This document shows positions 1 to 5,591 of a DNA stretch of 5,591 bases, in pieces. The position numbers and the translations under genes were made by a program. The stretch comes from Desulfobacterales bacterium (GTDB taxonomy: Bacteria; Desulfobacterota; Desulfobacteria; Desulfobacterales; Desulfosalsimonadaceae): assembly GCA_007127175.1 (NCBI GenBank), contig SKZX01000100.1, forward strand, positions 1 through 5,591, in the 5' to 3' direction. The notes below the pieces were generated by a model that worked only from the letters and a program-made list of their open reading frames with translations, was not told the DNA's origin and searched no databases. Each line of letters begins with the position of its first letter. Position 1 is the stretch's first letter.

Positions 1-1078
1 AATAAACTGAGAAATCGGCTGTTTTCAAGACGGTACCGCTGCTGTGGCGTCCTGCGGAGGCTTCGTACAGGGAAAGGCAATGCAGTTCAGAGCCGTCATC
101 CGATAGCATCCACACGCTGGCCCGTTCCACCCCGATGCTTTCGGCGATGATTTCTGTGACCCTTTTCATTGCATCGGGTATTTCCCCGGAAAAAATCACC
201 TCATCGAGGACGATGTCGGCGATGCCCGCCCGCTGGCGTTTTGCACGATTTTCACTATTCATTAGGGCATGTTCAGCTGTTTTTCGTTCAGTAATATCCC
301 GGGTACTGAAAAGGATTTCCTTGGGATTGCCATTTTCGTCACGTATGGATCGCCCGATGGTTTCAAACCACAAATAGGCGCCATCCGATTTCCTGTAGCG
401 GTATTCAACTTTTCGGGATTCTTCCCTGCGGGCAATGAAGTCGTGAAAAACGGCTGACAGGTCGGCAAGGTCGTCGGGATGAACAAATTCAAAGGCATTT
501 CTGCCCATAAGGGAATCAAGGTCATACCCAAGCATGGTGTGCGAGGTGGCAAGAAATTTGAAGTTTCCTTCAAGGTCGGCAAGAGAAACCAGTTCGAACA
601 TATTATCCAGAACATGCTGCAGCAGCTGTGACTTTTCTTTTAAAGCGGCTTCTGCACGTTTGCGGTCGTCTATGGCCGTGGTGAAACCCTGGTAGCTTAG
701 AATTTTTCCCTTTTCATCCCTTATGGCCCTGGCATTGGTCGATACCCAGAAGCAAGTCCCGTCTTGGCGGCGCAACTGGTGCTCAAAATTGAACACCTCA
801 CCCCGGGTTTCCAGGATATGCTTGAAATGCGCCCTCCTGTCGGGTTGGGAATAAACCTGGGCGGCGATATCGCTTATTGCTTCAACCAGTTGTGCGGGGG
901 TGTCATATCCCAGCATTTGGGCCATGGCCGGATTGACGGACAGAAAGCGACCGCCAGGCGTGGAAGTGAAAAAACCAATGGGGGCATTGTTAAGTAATTC
1001 TTGATAATTCAGTAGGTTTTCTGCATTTGCGTGACCGATACATATATCATCCCTATATGCTGAACCGTCTTCGGTCAT
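1..1078 (-). CDS. Multi-PAS sensory protein (PAS-PAS-GAF), N-terminal part, cut by window edge
   Basis: This is a cytoplasmic signal-sensing protein of which 359 codons are visible; the frame runs open off the left edge, so the C-terminus and output domain are missing. I translated it by hand from the ATG at 1078-1076. Residues about 25-142 form a first PAS domain with its PAC tail (NAPIGFF near 31-37, NPAMAQMLGY at 49-58, ending IDDRKRAE). Residues about 150-268 form a second (LGYDLDSLMGRN, VHPDD at 199-203, ending DITERKTAE at 261-269). From about 285 the sequence looks like the start of a GAF domain (MKRVTEIIAESIGVERASVW, 304-323). No signal peptide or membrane segment is visible before the first PAS. 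Such architectures usually feed a histidine kinase or a GGDEF/EAL module; which one applies here cannot be seen. The start is supported by GGAG six bases upstream; an in-frame ATG at 1090-1088 lacks a Shine-Dalgarno sequence. Two PAS domains are confident; GAF is likely. Confidence 0.88.
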   Translation of the reverse strand, partial: MTEDGSAYRDDICIGHANAENLLNYQELLNNAPIGFFTSTPGGRFLSVNPAMAQMLGYDTPAQLVEAISDIAAQVYSQPDRRAHFKHILETRGEVFNFEHQLRRQDGTCFWVSTNARAIRDEKGKILSYQGFTTAIDDRKRAEAALKEKSQLLQHVLDNMFELVSLADLEGNFKFLATSHTMLGYDLDSLMGRNAFEFVHPDDLADLSAVFHDFIARREESRKVEYRYRKSDGAYLWFETIGRSIRDENGNPKEILFSTRDITERKTAEHALMNSENRAKRQRAGIADIVLDEVIFSGEIPDAMKRVTEIIAESIGVERASVWMLSDDGSELHCLSLYEASAGRHSSGTVLKTADFSVY

Positions 1079-1084
1079 GCCTGT

Positions 1085-1088
1085 CTCC
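1085..1088 (-). promoter_or_regulatory. Ribosome binding site of the PAS sensor gene
   Basis: GGAG on the minus strand lies six bases before the ATG at 1078-1076. It decides between that ATG and an in-frame ATG four codons upstream (1090-1088), which overlaps this GGAG and is preceded only by a C- and T-rich stretch. Confidence 0.6.
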
Positions 1089-1146
1089 ATTGAATGATAA
1101 AAAAGGGGAGCGTTTCGTTGATGATAATTGTCTGCTGATATAATGT

Positions 1147-1175
1147 ATGATATAGGAATATACCAAAAAATTCAA
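1147..1175 (-). promoter_or_regulatory. Candidate sigma-70 promoter for the PAS sensor gene
   Basis: On the minus strand TTGAAT (1175-1170) and TATCAT (1152-1147) are separated by exactly 17 bases. They sit in an AT-rich tract about 70 bases before the sensor start codon, which would give a leader of roughly 60 nt. The boxes match the consensus at four and five of six positions. AT-rich DNA produces such matches by chance, so this is a reasonable candidate rather than a demonstrated promoter. Confidence 0.4.
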
Positions 1176-1238
1176 AAAAAATACGGATAAATTGGTTTTG
1201 CCGTTATACAGAGTTTTCCGGGCGATGGATTCAAAGAA

Positions 1239-1254
1239 AGAAAAGGTCTTTTCT
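1239..1254. promoter_or_regulatory. Perfect 16-bp palindrome, possible operator
   Basis: Two 7-base arms (AGAAAAG and CTTTTCT) flank a GT centre in the middle of the divergent intergenic region, upstream of the START gene. The size and position suit a dimeric repressor site, but I see only one copy and no known regulator consensus, so function is a guess. Confidence 0.2.
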
Positions 1255-1368
1255 ACCCGTTAGACATAGCCGGTGTAACCGTAAAGATAAAGCCTGTATT
1301 TTGGCTGCCGGATCAGGAATAAACCTGCAGCAGCAAAACGAAAGATACCGAATTATTATCGCATGAAT

Positions 1369-1372
1369 AGGG
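1369..1372 (+). promoter_or_regulatory. Weak ribosome binding site favouring the second ATG of the START gene
   Basis: AGGG lies five bases before the ATG at 1378. It is only a partial Shine-Dalgarno match, but the alternative ATG at 1363 has none, which tips the start choice. Confidence 0.4.
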
Positions 1373-1377
1373 TTTTT

Positions 1378-2049
1378 ATGAGCCGTTCCATACGCATCAT
1401 TCCGATTATTGTATTGTTGTTCGTCATTTTATCCCCGGCGGATGCCCTTTTGTCCGGTGAGGTCTGGGAGAAAACCACGGAAGATAAGGAGCATGGCATT
1501 GATGTCTATACCCGAACTGTCGTAGGCTCTCAGATAAGAGCCTACCAGGGCCGCACGACCGTGGAGGCCAGCCTGGATGCCCTGGTAAGCCTCATGTCGG
1601 ATGCCGCGTCATTTCCCCTGTGGATGCACAACGTGAACAGTGCGAGGGTCCTTGAAATCATAAACGACAAAGAGCGCATCACTTATGTTTCCCAGGGAGT
1701 GCCGTGGCCGGTGAAAGACCGCGACCTCGTCCTTTACTCGGAGCTGAAAATCAACCCGGACACCGGGGCCGCCATCATCAACATCGAGGCATGGCCGGAC
1801 GCCTATCCCGAACAGGAAGGGCACCTCCGGATAACCGAGATGAAAAGCAGCTGGGCGTTCACGCCGAAAGAAAACGGCATGGTCGAAGTCGTTTATGAAA
1901 CCTACGTGGACCCGGGTGGAAGGATACCGCCCAGCCTGGTGAACGTCCACACGCTGGACACCCCGCTCAATTCGCTCCGTGGACTGCGGGAAATGATCAA
2001 AAGGCCCGAATACCGGGACGCATATATGGACGTCCTCCATAAGGACTGA
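1378..2049 (+). CDS. Secreted START-domain lipid-binding protein
   Basis: This protein is predicted to bind a hydrophobic ligand (lipid, sterol-like or aromatic molecule) in the START/SRPBCC helix-grip fold. Two ATGs are possible: 1363 (228 residues) and 1378 (223 residues). I prefer 1378 because AGGG at 1369-1372 lies five bases before it, while 1363 has no visible Shine-Dalgarno sequence. Counting from 1363, residues 6-28 are a classical signal peptide: basic Arg8 and Arg11, hydrophobic core IIPIIVLLFVIL, and an ADA cleavage site at 26-28, so the mature protein should be periplasmic. The START domain spans roughly 35-225. Its hallmark PWPVKDRD lies at 114-121, matching the PWP-x-x-x-RD core seen in eukaryotic START proteins such as PCTP. 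It is followed by the typical late strand and C-terminal helix (YVDPGGRIPPSLVN at 181-194). The length is normal for a lone START domain. The ligand is unknown. The gene points towards the convergent acyl-CoA synthetase gene. Confidence 0.88.
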   Translation: MSRSIRIIPIIVLLFVILSPADALLSGEVWEKTTEDKEHGIDVYTRTVVGSQIRAYQGRTTVEASLDALVSLMSDAASFPLWMHNVNSARVLEIINDKERITYVSQGVPWPVKDRDLVLYSELKINPDTGAAIINIEAWPDAYPEQEGHLRITEMKSSWAFTPKENGMVEVVYETYVDPGGRIPPSLVNVHTLDTPLNSLRGLREMIKRPEYRDAYMDVLHKD

Positions 2050-2059
2050 TTCAATTCAT

Positions 2060-2187
2060 GACGACTTGGCAAAAAGTCCAATATCTGGGTTATGCGCAAT
2101 TTCCGAAGAATCTCATCACGCCAAAGGCGTGACTCAATTCTTCAAAAATTGGGCAAGCCTTGATCTTGGACTTTTTTCATAGTCATC
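2060..2187. repeat. Large imperfect palindrome between convergent genes; possible bidirectional terminator or MITE-like element
   Basis: Paired arms are arranged symmetrically about position 2124. The centre is a perfect 7-bp stem TCACGCC/GGCGTGA (2116-2122 and 2126-2132) with an AAA loop. Next come GAAGAAT (2105-2111) with ATTCTTC (2137-2143), CAATTT (2097-2102) with AAATTG (2146-2151), and G-C pairs at 2094-2095 with 2153-2154. An outer perfect 11-bp arm pairs 2071-2081 with 2166-2176. The outermost 22 bases on each side (2060-2081 and 2166-2187) match as inverted repeats at 17 of 22 positions by eye. The right arm ends in six T on the plus strand, and the left arm gives five T on the minus strand, so the element could end transcripts of both the START gene and the liv operon. 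It contains no transposase. Whether it is a dispersed family or a single terminator cannot be told from one copy. Confidence 0.75.
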
Positions 2188-2207
2188 TGATTTCGACTTT
2201 TTACGGC

Positions 2208-2223
2208 GCCATCAATTCATGGC
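2208..2223. repeat. Small hairpin next to the large palindrome
   Basis: GCCAT and ATGGC form a perfect 5-bp stem around the loop CAATTC, just past the stop codon of the acyl-CoA synthetase gene. There is no T-tract directly after it on either strand, so it is not a typical intrinsic terminator on its own. The 10-mer TCAATTCATG at 2212-2221, inside it, also occurs at 2051-2060, on the other side of the large palindrome. Confidence 0.35.
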
Positions 2224-2265
2224 TATGGCGGAGAAACTGCCGGCAGGGGAGCCACGGCGCTCATG

Positions 2266-4056
2266 TCAGCGGTACATCTCTTCGATGATGTCCGCAAAGG
2301 CCTTGTTGACGTATTTTCGCTTGACCTTCATGGTGGGGGTTACCTCGCCGTCCTCTTCGTAGAGTTTCTTTGGAAGAATCCTGAATTTTCGAACGTTTTC
2401 AACCCGGGCAAGCGCCTTGTTGACATTGTTGATCTCGGACTGAATCAGTTCATTGATTTTCGGGTCCCGGGCGAGATCGCCATAGGTGGAAAACTGTATT
2501 TTGTTGTCCTGGGCGAATTTCACGACATTGTCTTCGTCGATCATGATCAGGGCGACAAGGTATTTCCGGCGGTCACCGATCAGTACGGCGTCGTTGATAT
2601 AGATGCTCGCCTTGAGCATGTTTTCGATATATTGCGGAGAGATGTTTTTTCCGCCGGCGGTGATGATGATGTCTTTTTTGCGGTCGGTAATCTTCAGGTA
2701 CCCGTCTTCATCAATTTCACCCACATCGCCGGAGTAGAGCCAGCCGTTGCGAAGGGTTTCAGCGGTTCCTTCCTCGTTCTTGTAATACCCCGCAAAAACA
2801 CCCGGAGATTTTACGAGTATTTCGCCGTCTTCGGCGATTTTCACCTCAGTGCCGGGAATGGGCATTCCAACCGTACCGAGCTTGGCTTTTCCCGGACGGG
2901 ACGTGCAGGTGACGCCGGTCCCTTCCGTCTGCCCATAGCCTTCGATCAGGTTCATCCCGATGGACTGGTAAAATTGAAGTACCTTTCCGGATATGGGGGC
3001 GGCCCCGGAATATGCCACGCGTAACCTTTCAAATCCCAGTCTTTTTTTAAGCTTCCGGAATAATGCGAAATGACCGATCTGAAAAAGGAGTTCCAGGTAT
3101 GCCGGCGTTTTCTTGAAATTCATTTTCAACTCCGCCCGGTGCTGCCCGATCTTGAAAGCCGCCATGTAAGCCAGTTTCTTGAACCGGGTAGCCTCGGACA
3201 TCTTGATCTGTATGGCGGAAAAGTATTTTTCCCAGATCCGGGGGACGGCATAACCGACTGTGGGGGAGACCTCCACCATGTTGTCTGTCACCGTATCCGG
3301 CTTTTCAACAAAATTGACCACATAGGCATGCCGGATATGGGCGAATACGGAAAACAGCCTTTCAAAAATATGGCAAAGCGGAAGGAATGAGAGCACCTCG
3401 TCCCCTGCTTCCATGGGGTTGAGCTCGGCAATGGATTCTGACATCCAGGTGACATTGCCATGGGTCAGAATAGCCCCTTTCGGCGGTCCGGTGGTGCCCG
3501 AAGTATAGATCAGGACACACATGTCATCGGGTTTGACCGCTTTCATGCGCTCTTGGACCCGTTTTTTTTCCAGTTTTTCCCCCTGCTTGATCAGGGCGGA
3601 CAGGCTCATGAGCAAAGGGTCCTTAAAATCCTTGAGTCCCTTGGTATCCCATACAATGACCTTTTTAAGAAGCGGCACGTTGTTTCTGAAGTTGAGCCAC
3701 TTGTCCAGTTGTTCCTCGTTTTCAACAAAAAGGAAATGCGCATCGGAATTGTTGACGACGTATTCCACCTCCTGCCACGCATTGGTCGTGTATATGCCGA
3801 CGGATACGCCGCCGGCCAATTGGATGCCCATGTCGATCATTACCCATTCCGGGCAATTATCGCCGATGATGGCGGCGCTCGTGCCTTTTTCAAGGCCCAT
3901 GTCGATCAATGCGGCGCTGATATTCATGGCGGTTTCAAAGTACTGGCGCCAGGAAATGTCGTGCCACAGGCCGAGTTCCTTATAGCGCATGGCGACTGTG
4001 TCGCCCAAGGTGTCGACGGTTTTTTCAAAAACGGCTGGGGTCGTTGATGCGGTCAA
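2266..4056 (-). CDS. Long-chain-type acyl-CoA synthetase (AMP-forming)
   Basis: This enzyme activates a carboxylic acid with ATP to an acyl-adenylate and then to acyl-CoA; it is probably cytoplasmic or peripheral to the membrane. At 596 residues it has normal full length. Visible adenylate-forming motifs, in order, are the P-loop YTSGTTGPPKG at 184-194, PLCHIFER at 226-233, PRIWEK at 272-277, GYGQTEG at 373-379, and the FACS signature NGWLYSGD (437-444) through DRKKDIIITAGGKNISP (458-474). The C-terminal catalytic lysine is in TPTMK (573-577). The HIFER and PRIWEK elements are typical of the long-chain (FadD15/Faa-like, COG1022) branch rather than acetyl-CoA synthetases. The start is TTG, set by a perfect GGAGG seven bases upstream. 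The gene is last in the liv operon, 40 bp after livF, which suggests it acts on the transporter's cargo. Chain length or aromatic preference cannot be read from sequence. Confidence 0.95.
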   Translation of the reverse strand: MTASTTPAVFEKTVDTLGDTVAMRYKELGLWHDISWRQYFETAMNISAALIDMGLEKGTSAAIIGDNCPEWVMIDMGIQLAGGVSVGIYTTNAWQEVEYVVNNSDAHFLFVENEEQLDKWLNFRNNVPLLKKVIVWDTKGLKDFKDPLLMSLSALIKQGEKLEKKRVQERMKAVKPDDMCVLIYTSGTTGPPKGAILTHGNVTWMSESIAELNPMEAGDEVLSFLPLCHIFERLFSVFAHIRHAYVVNFVEKPDTVTDNMVEVSPTVGYAVPRIWEKYFSAIQIKMSEATRFKKLAYMAAFKIGQHRAELKMNFKKTPAYLELLFQIGHFALFRKLKKRLGFERLRVAYSGAAPISGKVLQFYQSIGMNLIEGYGQTEGTGVTCTSRPGKAKLGTVGMPIPGTEVKIAEDGEILVKSPGVFAGYYKNEEGTAETLRNGWLYSGDVGEIDEDGYLKITDRKKDIIITAGGKNISPQYIENMLKASIYINDAVLIGDRRKYLVALIMIDEDNVVKFAQDNKIQFSTYGDLARDPKINELIQSEINNVNKALARVENVRKFRILPKKLYEEDGEVTPTMKVKRKYVNKAFADIIEEMYR

Positions 4057-4063
4057 AATTATT

Positions 4064-4068
4064 CCTCC
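4064..4068 (-). promoter_or_regulatory. Strong ribosome binding site for the TTG-started acyl-CoA synthetase
   Basis: GGAGG on the minus strand sits seven bases before TTG at 4056-4054. The next in-frame ATG is at codon 23, inside the conserved N-terminal region, and has no equal claim, so this site fixes the TTG start. Confidence 0.75.
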
Positions 4069-4096
4069 GGTTCGTCAGGGAGTATCAATGAATTTC

Positions 4097-4873
4097 TTAT
4101 CGCCATACTTTTTTCCGCTTCCAGCGCTGGTAACCTTTTGCGGATTCCTGGGAGCGAACACCCATGTAGAATTCTTTCACATTTTCATCATTTAACAAGT
4201 CGCTTGAATTCCCCTTCATGACGAAGCGGCCGGTTTCCAGGATCAGTGCGGTATCCGACGCTTCCAGGGCCTTTTTGGCATTTTGCTCGACCAGGAGGAT
4301 GGTCACGCCCTCCTCATTGATTTTGCGGATGATCTGAAAGATCTCCTTGACCAGAAGGGGCGAAAGGCCCAGAGACGGCTCATCCAGAAACAGAAGCTTG
4401 GGGCGGCTCATGAGGGCCCTGCCGATTGCCAGCATTTGCTGCTCCCCGCCGGACAGGGTTCCTGCCCACTGGTTTTTCCGTTGGGCAAGAATGGGGAAAT
4501 AATTGAAAACCCTTTCAAAATCCCGTGCCACTCCTTTTTTGTCACCGCGGATGTAAGCACCCATGAGGAGGTTTTCCCTTACGGACAATTCTTCAAACAC
4601 TTCTCTCCCCTCGGGAACACAGGATATGCCGAGACGGACGATTTTTTCGGTATCCAGGCCGTCTATTCGGCGCCCCATGAATTCAATCGTTCCCTTTTCG
4701 GGTTGATTGTCTATGAGTCCCAATATGGTTTTCAGAATGGTCGTTTTGCCTGCACCGTTGTTACCAAGGATTGTGGTGATGCTGCCTTCGGCAACAGACA
4801 GCGAAACGCCCCGGATCGCATAAATTAAATCGTAATAGGTTTCGATGTTCTTGATTTCGAGTAACGCACCCAA
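4097..4873 (-). CDS. livF: Branched-chain amino acid-type ABC transporter ATPase, LivF
   Basis: This is one of the two cytoplasmic ATPase subunits of a HAAT-family (Liv-type) ABC importer and pairs with LivG on the LivH/LivM permeases. The 258 residues show Walker A GNNGAGKT (37-44), the LivF-typical PEGREVF after the Q-loop region (87-93), signature LSGGEQQ (140-146), Walker B LLFLDEP (160-166), and VEQNA (195-199) where most ABC ATPases have the switch histidine; Gln at this place is normal in LivF. After the usual end of the family near YMGV (236-239) there is a strongly basic tail, ending KGYQRWKRKKVWR (246-258). The start is TTG, supported by GGAG six bases upstream; an ATG further upstream is out of frame. 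It lies between livG (50 bp upstream) and the acyl-CoA synthetase gene (40 bp downstream). The linkage suggests an acid that is CoA-activated rather than leucine, but the ligand is not readable from the ATPase. Confidence 0.93.
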   Translation of the reverse strand: MGALLEIKNIETYYDLIYAIRGVSLSVAEGSITTILGNNGAGKTTILKTILGLIDNQPEKGTIEFMGRRIDGLDTEKIVRLGISCVPEGREVFEELSVRENLLMGAYIRGDKKGVARDFERVFNYFPILAQRKNQWAGTLSGGEQQMLAIGRALMSRPKLLFLDEPSLGLSPLLVKEIFQIIRKINEEGVTILLVEQNAKKALEASDTALILETGRFVMKGNSSDLLNDENVKEFYMGVRSQESAKGYQRWKRKKVWR

Positions 4874-4879
4874 TGTAAA

Positions 4880-4883
4880 CTCC
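4880..4883 (-). promoter_or_regulatory. Ribosome binding site for TTG-started livF
   Basis: GGAG on the minus strand is six bases before TTG at 4873-4871. The nearby ATG upstream on this strand (around 4889) is out of frame with livF, so TTG is the best start. Confidence 0.6.
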
Positions 4884-4923
4884 GATCCATAGTTTCAAAA
4901 ATTAATTCTTTTTCAGGCCCTTT

Positions 4924-5591
4924 TCAGTGGACCTGGGCATCTTCGCCGTCTTCCACTCCAAGGTATGCTTTCAGCACTTCCGGATGGCTGCTTACTTCTT
5001 CAGGATAGCCCATGGCAATGGGCTTGCCGAAATTCAGTGTAAGAATCCGGTTGGATATATCCATGACCATGTTCATGTCATGCTCGATGAGCAAAATGGT
5101 AATACCCAGTTCGTCCTGTATATCCTTTATCCAGAAAACCACGTCCTGCTTTTCTTCCGCATTCATCCCGGCGCAGGGTTCATCAAGAAGAAGCAATTCA
5201 GGCTCCGCAGCCAGAGCTCTTCCAAGCTCGATTTTTTTCTGAATGCCATACGGCAGGGCGCCGACAAACTTGTTCCTGAAGGTCTGAAGTTCAAGCAGTT
5301 CGATTATTTCTTCCACTTTCTTGCGGTTTTCAGCTTCCTCCTTTCCGGCAAAGGAATTCCTGCCCCACATGAGACCGCCCCTTAACAGGCCGGTTTTAAT
5401 AAACTGGTGGCGGCCGAGCATGATGTTTTCCATGGTATTCATGTTGGAAAAAAGCTCAATGTTCTGAAAGGTTCTTGTAATACCTGCTTTTGCGACCTTG
5501 TCCGGCTTGAGGCCCCGGATCGGCTTGTCCTTGAAGATGACATTCCCACCGGATGGCGGATAAATGCCGTTGATACAGTTGAACAGGGTTG
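4924..5591 (-). CDS. livG: Branched-chain amino acid-type ABC transporter ATPase, LivG, 5' end missing
   Basis: This is the second ATPase subunit of the same Liv-type importer. The frame runs open to the right edge, giving 221 visible residues; roughly the first 35-40, including Walker A, lie outside. An internal ATG at 5442 is not the start, because conserved LivG sequence continues upstream of it (TLFNCINGIYPPSGG, then GITRTFQN with the Q-loop Gln at visible residue 42). Further on are the LivG-type insertion GLLRGGLMWGR, the signature LPYGIQKK (112-119, the LivG form of LSGGQ), Walker B LLLLDEP (132-138), and the switch histidine in LLIEHDMNMV (His170). The C-terminus SSHPEVLKAYLGVED is typical of the family. 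LivG keeps the switch His that LivF lacks, as expected for this heteromeric pair. LivH, LivM and a binding protein are expected upstream, beyond the window. Confidence 0.93.
   Translation of the reverse strand, partial: TLFNCINGIYPPSGGNVIFKDKPIRGLKPDKVAKAGITRTFQNIELFSNMNTMENIMLGRHQFIKTGLLRGGLMWGRNSFAGKEEAENRKKVEEIIELLELQTFRNKFVGALPYGIQKKIELGRALAAEPELLLLDEPCAGMNAEEKQDVVFWIKDIQDELGITILLIEHDMNMVMDISNRILTLNFGKPIAMGYPEEVSSHPEVLKAYLGVEDGEDAQVH

Larger units (their letters stand above)
1079..1377. other. Divergent intergenic region, about 300 bp
   Basis: No coding frame is convincing here. The left third (1080-1200) is AT-rich and holds the candidate minus-strand promoter. It also contains a perfect plus-strand TATAAT at 1139-1144, preceded by TTGATG at 1118-1123 with a short 15-base spacer; this would leave a leader of over 200 nt for the START gene. 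A weaker plus-strand pair is TAGACA at 1261-1266 and AAGATA at 1284-1289 (17-base spacer). A perfect 16-base palindrome with a two-base centre, AGAAAAG-GT-CTTTTCT, lies at 1239-1254 and could be an operator for either gene or chance. A short AGCC/GGCT hairpin follows near 1291-1305. The true promoter of the START gene is not clear from sequence alone. Confidence 0.4.

Noticed and set aside
262..615. A 117-codon minus-strand frame inside the PAS sensor gene, in another frame
   Set aside because: The overlapping frame from 1078 is open throughout and encodes PAS domains; this one is an out-of-frame shadow.
1250..1315. Possible cyclic-di-GMP (GEMM-I) riboswitch upstream of the START gene, suggested by TAGCCGGTGTAACCG at 1267-1281
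   Set aside because: That stretch resembles the 3' part of GEMM-I elements, but the conserved GGGCAAACC and ACGCAAAGCC segments are not present upstream. An Infernal search with the Rfam GEMM model would settle it; a significant hit would overturn this rejection.
1609..2040. A 143-codon minus-strand frame opposite the START gene
   Set aside because: The plus-strand frame carries a signal peptide and the START core motif; the antisense frame shows nothing recognisable.
2060..2187. Integron attC site or CRISPR-like repeat as explanation of the palindrome
   Set aside because: There is no integrase, no cassette array and no repeated spacer pattern, and the arms lack recognisable attC core sites; a terminator or MITE-like repeat is simpler.
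2237..2246. Perfect 10-bp palindrome CTGCCGGCAG after the synthetase stop codon
   Set aside because: It has no loop and no T-tract, and is short enough to be chance; not supported as a terminator or operator.
2263..3024. A 253-codon plus-strand open frame antisense to the acyl-CoA synthetase gene
   Set aside because: Its codons mirror the conserved synthetase motifs on the other strand and it resembles no known protein; the minus-strand frame has every family motif.
3460..4828. Several long plus-strand frames (3460-4047, 3521-3985, 4283-4828) opposite the synthetase and livF genes
   Set aside because: They are shadows of strongly coding minus-strand frames, without Shine-Dalgarno support or recognisable domains.

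Overview
The window carries five genes: two cut by the edges and three complete. The closest match in character is an anaerobic, mid-GC deltaproteobacterium (Desulfobacterota, Desulfobacterales-like). This is inferred from a Liv-type ABC transporter linked to a long-chain acyl-CoA synthetase, a secreted START-domain protein and a multi-PAS sensor. No rRNA or other phylogenetic marker is present, so the placement is tentative.

Layout. Positions 1-1078 (minus) hold the N-terminal 359 codons of a PAS-PAS-GAF signalling protein whose output domain lies outside the window. Positions 1079-1377 are an AT-rich divergent intergenic region with a plausible sigma-70 promoter for the sensor and weaker candidates for the gene on the other side. 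Positions 1378-2049 (plus) encode a START-domain protein with a signal peptide. Positions 2050-2265 separate two convergent genes and are dominated by a roughly 128-bp imperfect palindrome centred near 2124. Positions 2266-5591 (minus) are the 3' end of an operon read right to left: livG (5' end cut off), livF, then a 596-residue FACS-type acyl-CoA synthetase. The intergenic gaps are about 50 and 40 bp, each with its own Shine-Dalgarno sequence. Both livF and the synthetase gene begin with TTG.

How the genes may work together. LivG and LivF are the two ATPase subunits of a HAAT-family importer; the LivH and LivM permeases and the binding protein are expected upstream of livG, beyond position 5591. 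A co-transcribed acyl-CoA synthetase suggests import of a carboxylic acid (fatty, branched-chain or aromatic) that is activated to its CoA thioester on entry, rather than plain leucine uptake. The START protein would bind a hydrophobic ligand outside the cytoplasm. A functional link to the transport operon is possible but rests only on proximity, because the two are on opposite strands with a terminator-like palindrome between them.

I see no CRISPR array, transposase, tRNA or convincing new defence or mobile system. The item that most deserves a second look is the large intergenic palindrome.
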